DNA of 64,000 bases from Pseudomonadota bacterium (GTDB taxonomy: Bacteria; Pseudomonadota; Alphaproteobacteria; Rhodospirillales; Magnetospirillaceae). The notes below the pieces were generated by a model. It was not told the DNA's origin, did not search any database, and worked only from the letters and a program-made list of their open reading frames with translations. The position numbers and the translations under genes were made by a program. Shown here one piece after another: positions 19,985 through 28,821 of this stretch. The DNA is taken from the NCBI GenBank assembly GCA_021793155.1, contig JAJYTF010000016.1, forward strand, positions 49,240-113,239, read 5' to 3'. Positions within the stretch are counted from its first letter, which is position 1. The number at the start of each line of letters is the position of its first letter.

Positions 19985-20066
19985 GCTATCCACCTGCCCC
20001 GCCGGCCGTGCATATTTTTGACCAACCGGCGATCGCCCACAAAAATGCTGAACAGGGAGAGAAACC

Positions 20067-21554
20067 ATGCGCATGCCGACGCCCGATCCGCTCGCCCTGG
20101 GCAGGTATCAACAGTTGATTGGCGGATTGCGCGCCATCGTTCCGGGCGAAGGAGTGATCGTCGACGAGCGCGAACTGGCCGCCTATGAGAGCGACGGCCT
20201 GACCGCCTATCGCCAGCTGCCGATGGTGGTGGTGTTGCCCGACACCACCGAGCAGGTCGCCGCCATCCTGCGTCTTTGCCGCGACCTGTCGGTTAAAGTG
20301 GTGCCGCGCGGCGGCGGAACCTCGCTGTCCGGAGGCGCATTGCCGGTAGCCGACGGTATCGTCCTGGCGATGAGCCGCTTCAACCGCGTGCTTGACGTCG
20401 ACTATCAGAACCGCACGGCCAGGGTGCAGCCCGGGGTGACCAATCTGGGCATCACCCGTGCGGTCGAGGGCCGCGGGTTCTATTATGCCCCCGATCCGTC
20501 CAGCCAGATCGCCTGCACGATCGGCGGCAATGTCGCCGAGAATTCGGGCGGCGTGCACTGCCTGAAATACGGCATGACCACCAACAACGTGCTGGGCGTC
20601 GTGCTGGTGACCATCGACGGCGAGATCCTGCACCTGGGCGGCGGCGCGCTGGATGCTCCCGGCTATGACCTGCTGGGCCTGATCGTCGGCTCGGAAGGCC
20701 TGCTCGGGGTGGTCACCGAGGTGACCGTGCGCATTCTGCCAAAGCCCGAGACGGCGCGCGCGGTGCTCGTTGGTTTCCCGACCAATGCTGCCGCGGCGGA
20801 TGCGGTCGCAACCATCATCGGCAGCGGCATCATTCCCGCCGGCATGGAAATGATGGACCGGCCGGCGATCCATGCGGCCGAGGATTTTATCGGCGCCGGC
20901 TATCCCCGCGACGCCGAGGCCTTGCTGATCATCGAGCTGGACGGCCCCGAAGTCGAAGTCGACCATCTGATCGAGCGGGTGGTGGCCATCGTCGAGCAAC
21001 GCCAGGCCAGTTCCATCAAGGTCAGCACCAGCGAGGAGCAACGGCTGGCCTTCTGGGCCGGGCGCAAGGCGGCCTTTCCTGCCGTCGGGCGCATTTCGCC
21101 GGATTACTACTGCATGGATGGCACCATCCCGCGGGCCCGCCTGCCCGAGGTGTTGGACGGCATCTCGGCCTTCTCACGCAAATACGACCTCAAGGTGGCC
21201 AATGTCTTCCATGCCGGCGACGGCAACCTGCATCCGCTGATCCTCTATGATGCCAACCAGCCGGGACAGCTGGAGGCGGCCGAGGCATTCGGCGCCGACA
21301 TTCTGAAGATGTGCGTCAAAGTCGGCGGCGTGCTGACCGGTGAACACGGCGTCGGGGTCGAAAAGCGGGACTTGATGAACGATCAGTTCGACGAGGTCGA
21401 CCTCGACCAGCAACGGCGTGTGAAGGACGCCTTCGACCCATCGGGTCTGTTCAACCCGGGAAAGATGTTCCCGCTGCTCAGCAGTTGTGCCGAGCAGGGG
21501 CGCATGCATATCTCCGGCGGCGCCCTTCGCTTCCCCAACATTCCACGGTTCTGA
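20067..21554 (+). CDS. glcD: Glycolate oxidase FAD subunit
   Basis: 495 residues. GlcD is the FAD-linked catalytic subunit that oxidises glycolate to glyoxylate and passes electrons to the membrane chain together with GlcE and GlcF. The FAD-binding type 4 domain shows PRGGGTSLSGGALP, IGGNVAENSGGVHCLKYG and LIVGSEGLLGVVTE. The C-terminal cap holds NVFHAGDGNLHP, with the metal- and flavin-contacting His, and GGVLTGEHGVGVEK. ATG 20067 follows AGGGAGAGAAACC. It is the first gene of glcDEF: glcE follows after 11 bp. The palindrome at 19966-19984 suggests control by the neighbouring IclR-type regulator, in step with malate synthase, which consumes the glyoxylate formed. Confidence 0.96.
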   Translation: MRMPTPDPLALGRYQQLIGGLRAIVPGEGVIVDERELAAYESDGLTAYRQLPMVVVLPDTTEQVAAILRLCRDLSVKVVPRGGGTSLSGGALPVADGIVLAMSRFNRVLDVDYQNRTARVQPGVTNLGITRAVEGRGFYYAPDPSSQIACTIGGNVAENSGGVHCLKYGMTTNNVLGVVLVTIDGEILHLGGGALDAPGYDLLGLIVGSEGLLGVVTEVTVRILPKPETARAVLVGFPTNAAAADAVATIIGSGIIPAGMEMMDRPAIHAAEDFIGAGYPRDAEALLIIELDGPEVEVDHLIERVVAIVEQRQASSIKVSTSEEQRLAFWAGRKAAFPAVGRISPDYYCMDGTIPRARLPEVLDGISAFSRKYDLKVANVFHAGDGNLHPLILYDANQPGQLEAAEAFGADILKMCVKVGGVLTGEHGVGVEKRDLMNDQFDEVDLDQQRRVKDAFDPSGLFNPGKMFPLLSSCAEQGRMHISGGALRFPNIPRF

Positions 21555-21565
21555 GGGGGCCTTCC

Positions 21566-22750
21566 ATGGTCGAGACTATCCGGGCGACGTCCGAAGAGAT
21601 GGTGGCCGAGGCTATAACTTCTGCCTATGGCCAAGACCGCGCCGTCGAGGTCGCCGGGCGCGGCAGCAAACTTCCGTTCGGCCGGCCCGTCCGCGCCGAC
21701 ATGCGGCTGGAGACCACCGGCCTGGCCGGCATCACGCTGTACGAACCGGCCGAACTGGTGATGAGCGCCCGTGCCGGCACGCCGCTCGAGGAAATCGAGG
21801 CGGCACTGGCCGCCAACGGCCAGATGCTCGCCTTCGAGCCGCGTGACCTGGCCGGCCTGCTGGGCACGACGGAAGGCTCGCAGACGATCGGCGGCGTGGT
21901 GGCGACCAATCTGGCCGGCCCGCGCCGCTGCGTCGCTGGTGCAGTGCGTGACCACGTGCTGGGCATACGCGCGGTCAACGGCCGCGGAGAAGTGTTCAAG
22001 ACCGGCGGCCGCGTGGTCAAGAACGTCACCGGTTATGACCTGTGCAAGCTGTTGACCGGCTCGTTCGGGACGCTGGCGGTATTCACCGAGGTCACGTTCA
22101 AAGTGCTGCCCGCCCCGGAGACGGAGGAAACGGTCGTCCTGCATGGCATCGACGCTGAGACCGCCGTACGGCTGATGGGCCAGGCGCTTGGCAGCGCCGC
22201 CGACATTTCCGGCGCGGCCTGGATGCCGGCGGCCTTGAGCGAAGGTGGGGATTGCGCGTTTCTGCGGATCGAGGGATTCGGCCCCTCGGTCAAGGCGAGA
22301 CGCCACTACCTGATGGAAACCATCATCGGCAGCGCCATCGAGGCGACGGTAATCGATGCCGAGGAAGGCCGCGCCCTGTGGCGGAATATCCGGGATGTCC
22401 GGGTCTTCTGCGGCCGTTGGGGGCAGGCGGCGTGGAAGCTGGCGGTCCGCCCATCCGACGCGCCGGCCCTGCTGCAGCGCCTGTCCGAGCAGACCGACGG
22501 CGAGGCATTCATCGATGGTGGCGGCGCCTTCCTGTGGCTCAGCCTGCCCTGCCCGGGTGACGCGCCGGCCGGCCTGGTGCGCAGCCTGCTGCCCGAGGGC
22601 GGCCATGCGACCCTGGTCGCCGCACCGGAAAGCGAACGCGCCGCACAAGCCGTATTCCAACCTTTGCCCGCGCCCCTCGCCGCTCTCGAAGCCCGTGTCA
22701 AGGCAAGCTTCGATCCAAAGACGATCCTCAATCCCGGCAGGATGACCTAG
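21566..22750 (+). CDS. glcE: Glycolate oxidase FAD-binding subunit
   Basis: 394 residues. GlcE is the second FAD-type-4 subunit of glycolate oxidase. It shows VEVAGRGSKLPFGRPV, ARAGTPLEEIEAAL, LLGTTEGSQTIGGVVATNLAG and GGRVVKNVTGYDLCKLLTGS. The C-terminal part is shorter than in GlcD, as usual. ATG 21566 is preceded by GAGGGGGCC 11 bp after the glcD stop; a longer in-frame start (21485) would overlap glcD and is not preferred. It ends two bases before glcF. Expected to act at the cytoplasmic face of the membrane in the GlcDEF complex. Confidence 0.94.
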   Translation: MVETIRATSEEMVAEAITSAYGQDRAVEVAGRGSKLPFGRPVRADMRLETTGLAGITLYEPAELVMSARAGTPLEEIEAALAANGQMLAFEPRDLAGLLGTTEGSQTIGGVVATNLAGPRRCVAGAVRDHVLGIRAVNGRGEVFKTGGRVVKNVTGYDLCKLLTGSFGTLAVFTEVTFKVLPAPETEETVVLHGIDAETAVRLMGQALGSAADISGAAWMPAALSEGGDCAFLRIEGFGPSVKARRHYLMETIIGSAIEATVIDAEEGRALWRNIRDVRVFCGRWGQAAWKLAVRPSDAPALLQRLSEQTDGEAFIDGGGAFLWLSLPCPGDAPAGLVRSLLPEGGHATLVAAPESERAAQAVFQPLPAPLAALEARVKASFDPKTILNPGRMT

Positions 22751-22752
22751 CG

Positions 22753-24057
22753 ATGCAGACCCGCTTTACTCCCGCCCAGCTCACCGATCCGGTCATCCGC
22801 GAAGCCGATGCCATCCTGCGCAAATGCGTCCATTGCGGCTTCTGCACGGCGACCTGCCCCACCTTCGTTCTGCGCGGCGACGAACTGGACAGTCCGCGTG
22901 GCCGGATCTATCTGATCAAGGAAATGTACGAACGGGGCGGTCCGCCGCCCGCCGCCCTGGTCAAGCATCTCGACCGCTGCCTGTCCTGCCTGTCATGCAT
23001 GACCACCTGCCCGTCGGGCGTCGACTACATGCATCTCGTGGACTCGGCGCGTCAGCGCATCGAACAGCACCCCGAGCTGCGGCCGGCCGGTGACCGGGCG
23101 CTGCGCCGCCTGCTGGCCTGGGTGATGAGCAGCCGCAGCCGGTTCCGGCTGGCGCTGCGGATGGCGCGTCTGACGGCTCCGTTCCATGGCCTGCTGCCGG
23201 CACGTTTGCGGGCAATGGTCGAGCTTGCCCCGGCCCGTCTGCCCGAGCCGTCACCGGCACTGCGGCCACAGGTGTTCGCCGCCGAAGGGCCCCGGGCGGC
23301 CCGGGTCGCCCTGTTGACCGGCTGCGTGCAGGCGGTCATCGACACCGAGATCATCGAATCGACCGTTCGCCTGCTGACCCGCCACGGCGTCGAAGTGGTG
23401 GTTTCGGCGCAGGCCGAGTGCTGCGGCGCCCTGTCCTACCATATGGGCCAGGTCGACTCCGCCAAAGCCAAGGCCAAGACGGTCATCGACGCCTGGTGGC
23501 GGGAAACCGGCGAAGGCGGCGGAGCAGGGCTGGACGCAGTGGTGATCAACACCTCGGGCTGCGGCTCGATGGTCAAGGACTATGGCCACCTGTTCCGCGA
23601 TGACGAGCCGGCGCTGGCGCACCGCGCCCAGATGGTCGCCGCGCTGGCCCAGGACGTCACCGAGTTGATCGAAAAAGTCGGCCTGAAGCCCGCGGCAATA
23701 CCCACCGGGCAGCGGGTCGCCTACCATTCCGCCTGCTCGCTGCAGCACGGCCAGCGCATTCGCAGCCTGCCGCAAGCGCTGCTGCGCAAGGCCGGTTTCG
23801 AAGTCAGGGAAGCCGCGGAAGGGCATTTGTGTTGCGGCTCGGCCGGCACCTACAACCTGCTGCAACCGGAGCTGTCCAGCCTGTTGAAGGCGCGCAAAGC
23901 GGCCAATCTGGAAGCCACCGAACCGGACATGATCGCCGCCGGCAATATCGGCTGCCTGGTACAGATCGGCAGCGGCACCGACACCCCGGTAGTCCATACG
24001 GTGCAACTTCTCGACTGGGCGACTGGGGGGCCGAAGCCGGAGTGCCTCGGCGGATAG
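22753..24057 (+). CDS. glcF: Glycolate oxidase iron-sulfur subunit
   Basis: 434 residues. Two 4Fe-4S ferredoxin motifs lie near the N-terminus: CVHCGFCTATCP (about residue 32) and CLSCLSCMTTCP (about 82). Two CCG-type domains follow, the heterodisulfide-reductase-like kind: LTGCVQAVID...ECCGALSYHMG and SACSLQHGQRIR...HLCCGSAGTYNLLQP. It relays electrons from GlcD/GlcE flavins to the quinone pool. ATG 22753 begins two bases after the glcE stop, so translation is probably coupled. This closes the glcDEF operon; palindrome family 2 copy B lies just past the stop. Confidence 0.95.
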   Translation: MQTRFTPAQLTDPVIREADAILRKCVHCGFCTATCPTFVLRGDELDSPRGRIYLIKEMYERGGPPPAALVKHLDRCLSCLSCMTTCPSGVDYMHLVDSARQRIEQHPELRPAGDRALRRLLAWVMSSRSRFRLALRMARLTAPFHGLLPARLRAMVELAPARLPEPSPALRPQVFAAEGPRAARVALLTGCVQAVIDTEIIESTVRLLTRHGVEVVVSAQAECCGALSYHMGQVDSAKAKAKTVIDAWWRETGEGGGAGLDAVVINTSGCGSMVKDYGHLFRDDEPALAHRAQMVAALAQDVTELIEKVGLKPAAIPTGQRVAYHSACSLQHGQRIRSLPQALLRKAGFEVREAAEGHLCCGSAGTYNLLQPELSSLLKARKAANLEATEPDMIAAGNIGCLVQIGSGTDTPVVHTVQLLDWATGGPKPECLGG

Positions 24058-24071
24058 CACGGATCTCTCTT

Positions 24072-24142
24072 TGTCGCCCCGAGTGACACGAGGGATCTCC
24101 TGAACCCCGGAAGATCCCTCGGCCTTAGGCCTCGGGATGGCA
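24072..24142. repeat. Palindrome family 2, copy B (3' of glcF)
   Basis: Left arm TGTCGCCCCGAGTGACACGA then GGGATC; right arm GATCCCTCGGCCTTAGGCCT then CGGGATGGCA. The arms are clear inverted copies. It lies between the convergent glcF and adenylate cyclase genes and resembles 16562-16625. Confidence 0.7.
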
Positions 24143-24153
24143 AAAATGCCAAT

Positions 24154-26445
24154 TCATTTCGACTTCATCACCCACACACCGTCCCAGTCCTTCCCGGGCG
24201 GATCGGCGATCAGCTGGTGGCAGCGGTCGATGTACATCCTGGTGGCGAAATCGGCCGGATGCAGGAGATTGGCCTCGCCGAAAGCCTTCAGCGCCTGGTC
24301 GAACTGTCCGTCGCGATAAGCCTTCAGGCCGTATTGGAAGGCCTGCAGAATGCCCATCATGTTGGGGAAGGTCTCGTCGGTGTGGTAGTCGAGGATTTCG
24401 TACACCGCCACCGGCTTGGTCTTGCCCTTGACGACCACCCGGTCGATGTCACGCGCCCGATAGGTGGCCTTCAGCTTCTTCATTGTGTATTCGCTGACCA
24501 GGATGTGCGCACCGTATTGCTTGGTGGCGGACTCCAGGCGGGATGCCAGGTTCACCCCATCACCGATGACCGTGTAGTCCTGCCGCTTGGGCGAGCCGAT
24601 ATTGCCCGAGACGACGATGTCGGTGTTGACGCCGACACCGATATCGATCGGACGCTTGCCGTCGGCGGCACGCCGGTGGTTGAAGTCCTGCAGCTCCTTC
24701 ATCATGGCGATGGCCGCGCGCACCGCCCGGTCTTCGTCGTCTTCATGCCGTTTGGCCGTGCCGAACACCGCCATGATGGCATCTCCGATGAACTTGTCGA
24801 GCATGCCCCCCTGGTCGGTGATGCAATCCACCATCAGGGTGAAATATTCATTGAGCAGGCTGATGATGCCCTGCGGCCCCAGTTCTTCGGACAAGGTGGT
24901 GAAGCTGCGCACGTCGGAGAACAGAATGGTCGCCTCGACCGACTGGCCGCCCAGGAAGTCGGCGCCGGATGCCAAAAGCTGGTCGGCCAACGCCGGGTCC
25001 ATGTAACGCGACATGGTCGACTTCATGCGTTTTTCGCTGGATATGTCTTCCAGCATCACCAACGAGCCCAATGTCTTGTCGCCCGCAGTGGTGAGCGGCA
25101 TCACCGTGACGTTGACCGACAGGTGCTCGGCATCGACCGCCAACTGGGCATCCATCATCACTTCGGTACCACCGGTCTCGGCCACCGTGCGGATCCTGTC
25201 CACCAGCCAGGCATTGTCGCCGGCAAAGAATTCGGCGGCGGGCTTGTCCACCATGTCCGCCATTGGGCGCCTCAACAGGCGGCAACCGGCGGCATTGCAG
25301 GTGACGATCTTGGCGTCGCCGTTGAGCGTGATGACGCCGTTGCTCATCGATTCGAGAATGCTCTCGTTGTAGTTCTTGATCGCCTGCACGTCGTCGAAAA
25401 GCTTCGCATTCTCGAGACCAATGGAGATCTGCGAGGTAAAGGCCTTCAGCCGCGCCTCATCATCCTGCGTGAAAACGCCGCCCCGTTTGTTCAGCACCTG
25501 GGTCACACCGATCACCTTGCCGGCCTTGTTGGTCACCGGCACACACAGGATCGAGCGCGTGAAGAAGCCGGTCTTGCGGTCGAAGGAGGGGTTGAATCGC
25601 AGATCGGCATAGGCGTGGGGAATATTCACACTCTGCCCCGAGGTGAAGACGGTACCGGCGATACCCAGATGGTTGGGAAGCCGGATGATAGTGGCGCCCA
25701 GCCCCTGGCCGACCTCGGTGTAAAGTTCCTTGCTCTTCTCGTCGTTGATGAACAGGGTCGAGCGCTCGGCATCGAGCATGCGGGTGATCGCTGCCATGAT
25801 TTTCTGCAGCAGCGGCCCCAGTTTCAGTTCAGAACTGATCTCCGACACCACCGCCAGAAATTCCAGTTCCTGCTGCCGCGATTTCTCGATGCTTTCGATG
25901 GTCCGGAAGCTCTCGAGCGATACCGAAGCCTGAGAGATGATGGCTTCCAGCAGGGACAGATCGTCCTCGGTGAAGCTGCCATCGACCTTGTTCAGCAGCT
26001 GGGCGACGCCGATCAGATCGCCCTTCATGGTCCTTAGCGGCGCGCAGAGAATGGATCTGGTGCGGAACCCGGTCTGCTGGTCGATGGCCGGGTTGAAATG
26101 CTCGCAGGCATAGGCATCGTCGATGATCATGCCTTTGCCGCTGCCGAACACCACCCCGGCGACGCCAGCGCTGTTGAGCATGCGGATTTCGCGGGCAAAC
26201 CGGCCGGCGATCCGGGAATAGAGTTCGTTGGTCACCGGGTCGTTGAGAAAGACCGAACCGCGTTCGGTACCGATCACCTGCGTCGCGATGTCGCGCATGA
26301 TGCGCAGCGCATCATCCAGGTTGTCGGCGCGGGCGAGCCGGTTGGACACCTCGAGCAAGAGGGTGCTCATACCGGCCGAGCGCCGCTTGCCGCGGACCGA
26401 AAAGCGCGTGCGATCGGCTAGGTTGACTGAGGCATTAGCCCGCAT
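24154..26445 (-). CDS. GAF-GAF-PAS class III adenylate/guanylate cyclase
   Basis: 763 residues. Two GAF domains (about 27-175 and 200-350; compare TGFRTRSILCAPLRTMKGDL with TGFFTRSILCVPVTNKAGKV), a PAS domain (about 365-475) and a class III cyclase domain (about 500-670). Catalytic features: ILFSDVRSFTTLSEEL with the metal Asp, MLDKFIGDAIMAVFG with the second metal Asp, and YTVIGDGVNLASRLES with the transition-state Asn/Arg region. The last 80 residues are helical, TPR-like. Substrate is probably ATP, giving cAMP. No membrane segment, so it is cytosolic and sensed by the GAF/PAS pockets. Its ATG lies inside the end of the upstream coiled-coil gene (11-base overlap), so the two are coupled. 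The window also encodes two cNMP-binding proteins. Confidence 0.93.
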   Translation of the reverse strand: MRANASVNLADRTRFSVRGKRRSAGMSTLLLEVSNRLARADNLDDALRIMRDIATQVIGTERGSVFLNDPVTNELYSRIAGRFAREIRMLNSAGVAGVVFGSGKGMIIDDAYACEHFNPAIDQQTGFRTRSILCAPLRTMKGDLIGVAQLLNKVDGSFTEDDLSLLEAIISQASVSLESFRTIESIEKSRQQELEFLAVVSEISSELKLGPLLQKIMAAITRMLDAERSTLFINDEKSKELYTEVGQGLGATIIRLPNHLGIAGTVFTSGQSVNIPHAYADLRFNPSFDRKTGFFTRSILCVPVTNKAGKVIGVTQVLNKRGGVFTQDDEARLKAFTSQISIGLENAKLFDDVQAIKNYNESILESMSNGVITLNGDAKIVTCNAAGCRLLRRPMADMVDKPAAEFFAGDNAWLVDRIRTVAETGGTEVMMDAQLAVDAEHLSVNVTVMPLTTAGDKTLGSLVMLEDISSEKRMKSTMSRYMDPALADQLLASGADFLGGQSVEATILFSDVRSFTTLSEELGPQGIISLLNEYFTLMVDCITDQGGMLDKFIGDAIMAVFGTAKRHEDDEDRAVRAAIAMMKELQDFNHRRAADGKRPIDIGVGVNTDIVVSGNIGSPKRQDYTVIGDGVNLASRLESATKQYGAHILVSEYTMKKLKATYRARDIDRVVVKGKTKPVAVYEILDYHTDETFPNMMGILQAFQYGLKAYRDGQFDQALKAFGEANLLHPADFATRMYIDRCHQLIADPPGKDWDGVWVMKSK

Positions 26446-26968
26446 TGGCCGCTTTTTCCAGTTTGACGCGCAGGACGTCGATCATTTCATGCAGTTGCTT
26501 CAGTTCGCGATCATGAGCGTCTTGCGTCCGGGCGCGATCCTCCAGCATGCGACGGCGCTGTTCCTCCAGTTCGGCGCGCAATGTGCCGATTGTCTCCCGC
26601 AGTTGCACCACTTCCGCGTTGGCGCCGGCCAGGGCGTTTTGCGTGCGCTGGCCCTCGCCTTGGCGCTGGCGCTCCAGTTCGTCCCTGAGCGCATTGATGG
26701 TGGCCTTGAGTTGAAGGATCTCTTCGTTGGCGGCGGCGATCGCCGCCTGGGTTCGCTCCTGTTCGCCGATGCGGCCGGCTTCCAGCGCATCGCGCAAGGA
26801 TTGGATGGTATCGCGGAGTTGCCCCGCTTCGCTGGCGGCATGGCTCAGCTCCAGTTGAAACTGCCGCCGCTCGGCCGCCCATTGCCGCTCGACCCGTTCG
26901 ACCCGCCGCTCCAGGTCGCCCGCGGCCCGTGACCCTGTGTTCTTGGCTGCTGAACCGGCCGACGACAT
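26435..26968 (-). CDS. Coiled-coil protein built of 36-residue repeats, coupled to the cyclase
   Basis: 177 residues from ATG 26968 (GGGGGG upstream; ATG 26992 also possible). From about residue 50 to the end the chain is three and a half copies of a 36-residue unit that opens QLRDTIQSLRDALE, QLKATINALRDELE, QLRETIGTLRAELE and QLHEMIDVLRVKLE, with RTQ-A-A-AN-E between. This predicts a long continuous coiled coil. There is no signal peptide or membrane segment. The stop overlaps the cyclase start, so equal production is likely. It may be a dimerising scaffold or localisation factor for the cyclase (inference). No family recognised. Confidence 0.75.
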   Translation of the reverse strand: MSSAGSAAKNTGSRAAGDLERRVERVERQWAAERRQFQLELSHAASEAGQLRDTIQSLRDALEAGRIGEQERTQAAIAAANEEILQLKATINALRDELERQRQGEGQRTQNALAGANAEVVQLRETIGTLRAELEEQRRRMLEDRARTQDAHDRELKQLHEMIDVLRVKLEKAANAG

Positions 26969-27049
26969 CCCGCCCCCCAAAAAGGGAAACATGTAAGGGA
27001 TATCGTAGCATCTCCACCTCTTAAGAGGGAGACGGTTCCGCATAGGAAA

Positions 27050-27084
27050 GAAGAAAAGGGGCAGGCCAACTGGCCCGCCCCTTG
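27050..27084 (-). terminator. Rho-independent terminator of the cold-shock gene
   Basis: On the minus strand GGGGCGGGCCA-GT-TGGCCTGCCCC is followed by TTTTCTTCTTT, 35 bp after the cold-shock gene stop. Confidence 0.85.
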
Positions 27085-27118
27085 CGGCAGTCAAACCACT
27101 CTGTTCTTCAGCCGGCCG

Positions 27119-27739
27119 TCAGATGATGGCGACGGTCTCGGCTTGGGGGCCCTTGTGCCCCATGGTGATGGTCAGCCGGACCCGCTGATCGGGTTCCAGC
27201 GAACGCAGGCCAGACTTCTCCAGCGCGCGGATATGAACGAAGACGTCCTTGCCGCCATCATCCACCGCGATGAAGCCAAAGCCCTTGTCGGCGCTGAAGA
27301 ACTTGACCCGCCCCTCGACCGTCGGGCCCGGCTCGCCACGCGGGGCGAACCCTTCGCGCGGCGCCGACGGGCGGCGCGGCGCGGCGGTCGACATATCGAC
27401 CGAGTGCACAGTCACCACCTGCGGCCCGCGCTGGCCGGGACCCAAGTCGCAAACCATGGTCGCGCCCTCGGACACTTCGCCGACACCGGCGCGCTCGAGT
27501 GCCGAAATGTGCAAAAAGGCATCGGCAGAGCCATCGGTGGGGGAAACGAAGCCGAAACCTTTCGCCGCATTGAACCACTTGACCGTGGCCGACACGTTGG
27601 CCTGATCCACTGCAACGCGGTTGAATTCGGGGCGCGGGCGCGGGGGCGCGGGCTCGAACCCGCCAAATTCGCCGAAATCGTCCCGACGCCGGTCGCCGGT
27701 GCGTCGACGGTGTTCAGACCTATCACGCTGCCAAGACAT
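27119..27739 (-). CDS. Double cold-shock-domain protein
   Basis: 206 residues with two cold-shock domains in tandem: SATVKWFNAAKGFGFVSP (about 51-68) with DAFLHISAL, and EGRVKFFSADKGFGFIAV (about 142-160) with DVFVHIRALEKSGL. Both keep the RNP1-like KGFGF and RNP2-like FVHI/FLHI nucleic-acid motifs. A charged, Arg-rich N-terminal extension of about 45 residues and a 25-residue Arg/Pro linker separate the modules. Two-domain CSD proteins are common in alphaproteobacteria and bind single-stranded RNA or DNA. ATG 27739 is used. A strong terminator follows. The 500-bp upstream region may hold a long leader, as in many cold-shock genes, but no known structure is recognised. Confidence 0.93.
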   Translation of the reverse strand: MSWQRDRSEHRRRTGDRRRDDFGEFGGFEPAPPRPRPEFNRVAVDQANVSATVKWFNAAKGFGFVSPTDGSADAFLHISALERAGVGEVSEGATMVCDLGPGQRGPQVVTVHSVDMSTAAPRRPSAPREGFAPRGEPGPTVEGRVKFFSADKGFGFIAVDDGGKDVFVHIRALEKSGLRSLEPDQRVRLTITMGHKGPQAETVAII

Positions 27740-28252
27740 ATCTAGTGCTCTTCCATTCAGTTGTCGTCGTCGATCTACTCAAGTTCCAGAGGCTTGGTGA
27801 CATTCGTCCACCGTGGCTCCCTCCAGTGTCCCAGTGCCACTACCGGGTCCCGTTCTTCTAATGGTACAAAGTCAGCCTCTTCCCTTCCAAACCCGACCGC
27901 CGCCGCCGGAACAACCGAAGCGCAAGAGCGCCGCATGGCAGCGAAAACGGAATGATAGCACCAAAACAACGGTTCCGCACCCGCTTCTTCTTTTCACCCT
28001 CAGAGATTTTCGCGGACCGCGTGCGAAGCGCCCTGGTAACGCACGCCCATACCCAAAGACCATCATAGGCAAAGACCAATGGCCTGACCGTTTCCACCTT
28101 TTGTCTGGACAAAGTCCATTAGTGAGGAAGCAGAAAGACAATGAGATCGCCATTACAACAAATGGTAGTCACTCAGAAAAACATCACAAATTAGCTGGGC
28201 TTTCCGCGCGCTTAAAATAATTCTTTTGCGTAAACCTCGATGGCCAGCCGCC
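27740..28252. other. Gene-free stretch upstream of the cold-shock gene
   Basis: About 510 bp with noticeably lower GC than the flanks, especially 28080-28220. Several ORFs cross it but codon third positions are not GC-biased as in real genes here. It probably contains the cold-shock promoter and leader; no specific motif can be named. Confidence 0.5.
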
Positions 28253-28765
28253 TCAGCGCGCCAGGAAGCCGTCGATCTCCGCCTGGTCGAGCCGCCGCGT
28301 GCTGCCGTGGATGATCGCGCTCGCGATATCGATCATCTTCTGCAAGGCCAGCGAGGAATCGGAACAGAGCAGGCGAATGACCTCGGCCCTCTGTTCCGCC
28401 AGCGCCTCTCCGATGCGGTCGAGAGCCATGGCGACCAGCAGGTTCATCTGCCCGACGACTTCGTCGAATGGCTGCCGATAGCGCGGCGGCACATGCTCAT
28501 AGGCGTCGATGGCCAGCTCCTTGTCTCGGAACTGGCTGTCGCGAAAATGCTGCTGATAGGTCTTCGGCTGCCAAGCCCGTGCCTCGTCGAAACATTCCGG
28601 AATGTCCGGGATCATTTCGAGCATCATGACGATTTCATTGAAATGGTTCAGATAATCCGTTGCCAGCAGGGTCTGCGGGCTGATGTTCGTACCTTCCGCC
28701 CGGGCGCTATAGGCTAAGAATTCAGGATCTTCCACCAGCTCGTCGACATTCCCCAAATCCGCCAT
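28253..28765 (-). CDS. Unrecognised 170-residue protein ending in a CheY-docking-like peptide
   Basis: Starts at ATG 28765 (MADLGNVDELVEDPEFL). The chain is acidic and helical with no signal peptide or membrane segment, and no family was recognised. The last residues read RRLDQAEIDGFLAR. LDQAEIDGFLA is close to the CheY-phosphate-binding peptide of FliM (E. coli LSQAEIDALL; this window's FliM LNQDEIDSLLGF) and to the tail of this window's CheZ (DQASIDALFNNT). Internal helices (PFDEVVGQMNLLVAMALDRI; LALQKMIDIASAII) could form a bundle. A CheY-binding regulator or phosphatase-like protein is a hypothesis. It lacks the CheZ active-site QD-TGQ motif. It lies downstream of rlmH with a 56-bp gap, so it may be at the end of that operon. 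Confidence 0.75.
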   Translation of the reverse strand: MADLGNVDELVEDPEFLAYSARAEGTNISPQTLLATDYLNHFNEIVMMLEMIPDIPECFDEARAWQPKTYQQHFRDSQFRDKELAIDAYEHVPPRYRQPFDEVVGQMNLLVAMALDRIGEALAEQRAEVIRLLCSDSSLALQKMIDIASAIIHGSTRRLDQAEIDGFLAR

Positions 28766-28821
28766 CGGATATGCGCCCCACCCTCGTCGTCGGTAACAAT
28801 ACCCGGGTTTCGAGGTGAGGA

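Noticed and set aside
27775..27969. 64-codon minus-strand ORF upstream of the cold-shock gene
   Set aside because: Starts at TTG without a ribosome-binding site and its third codon positions are not GC-biased like genes in this genome.
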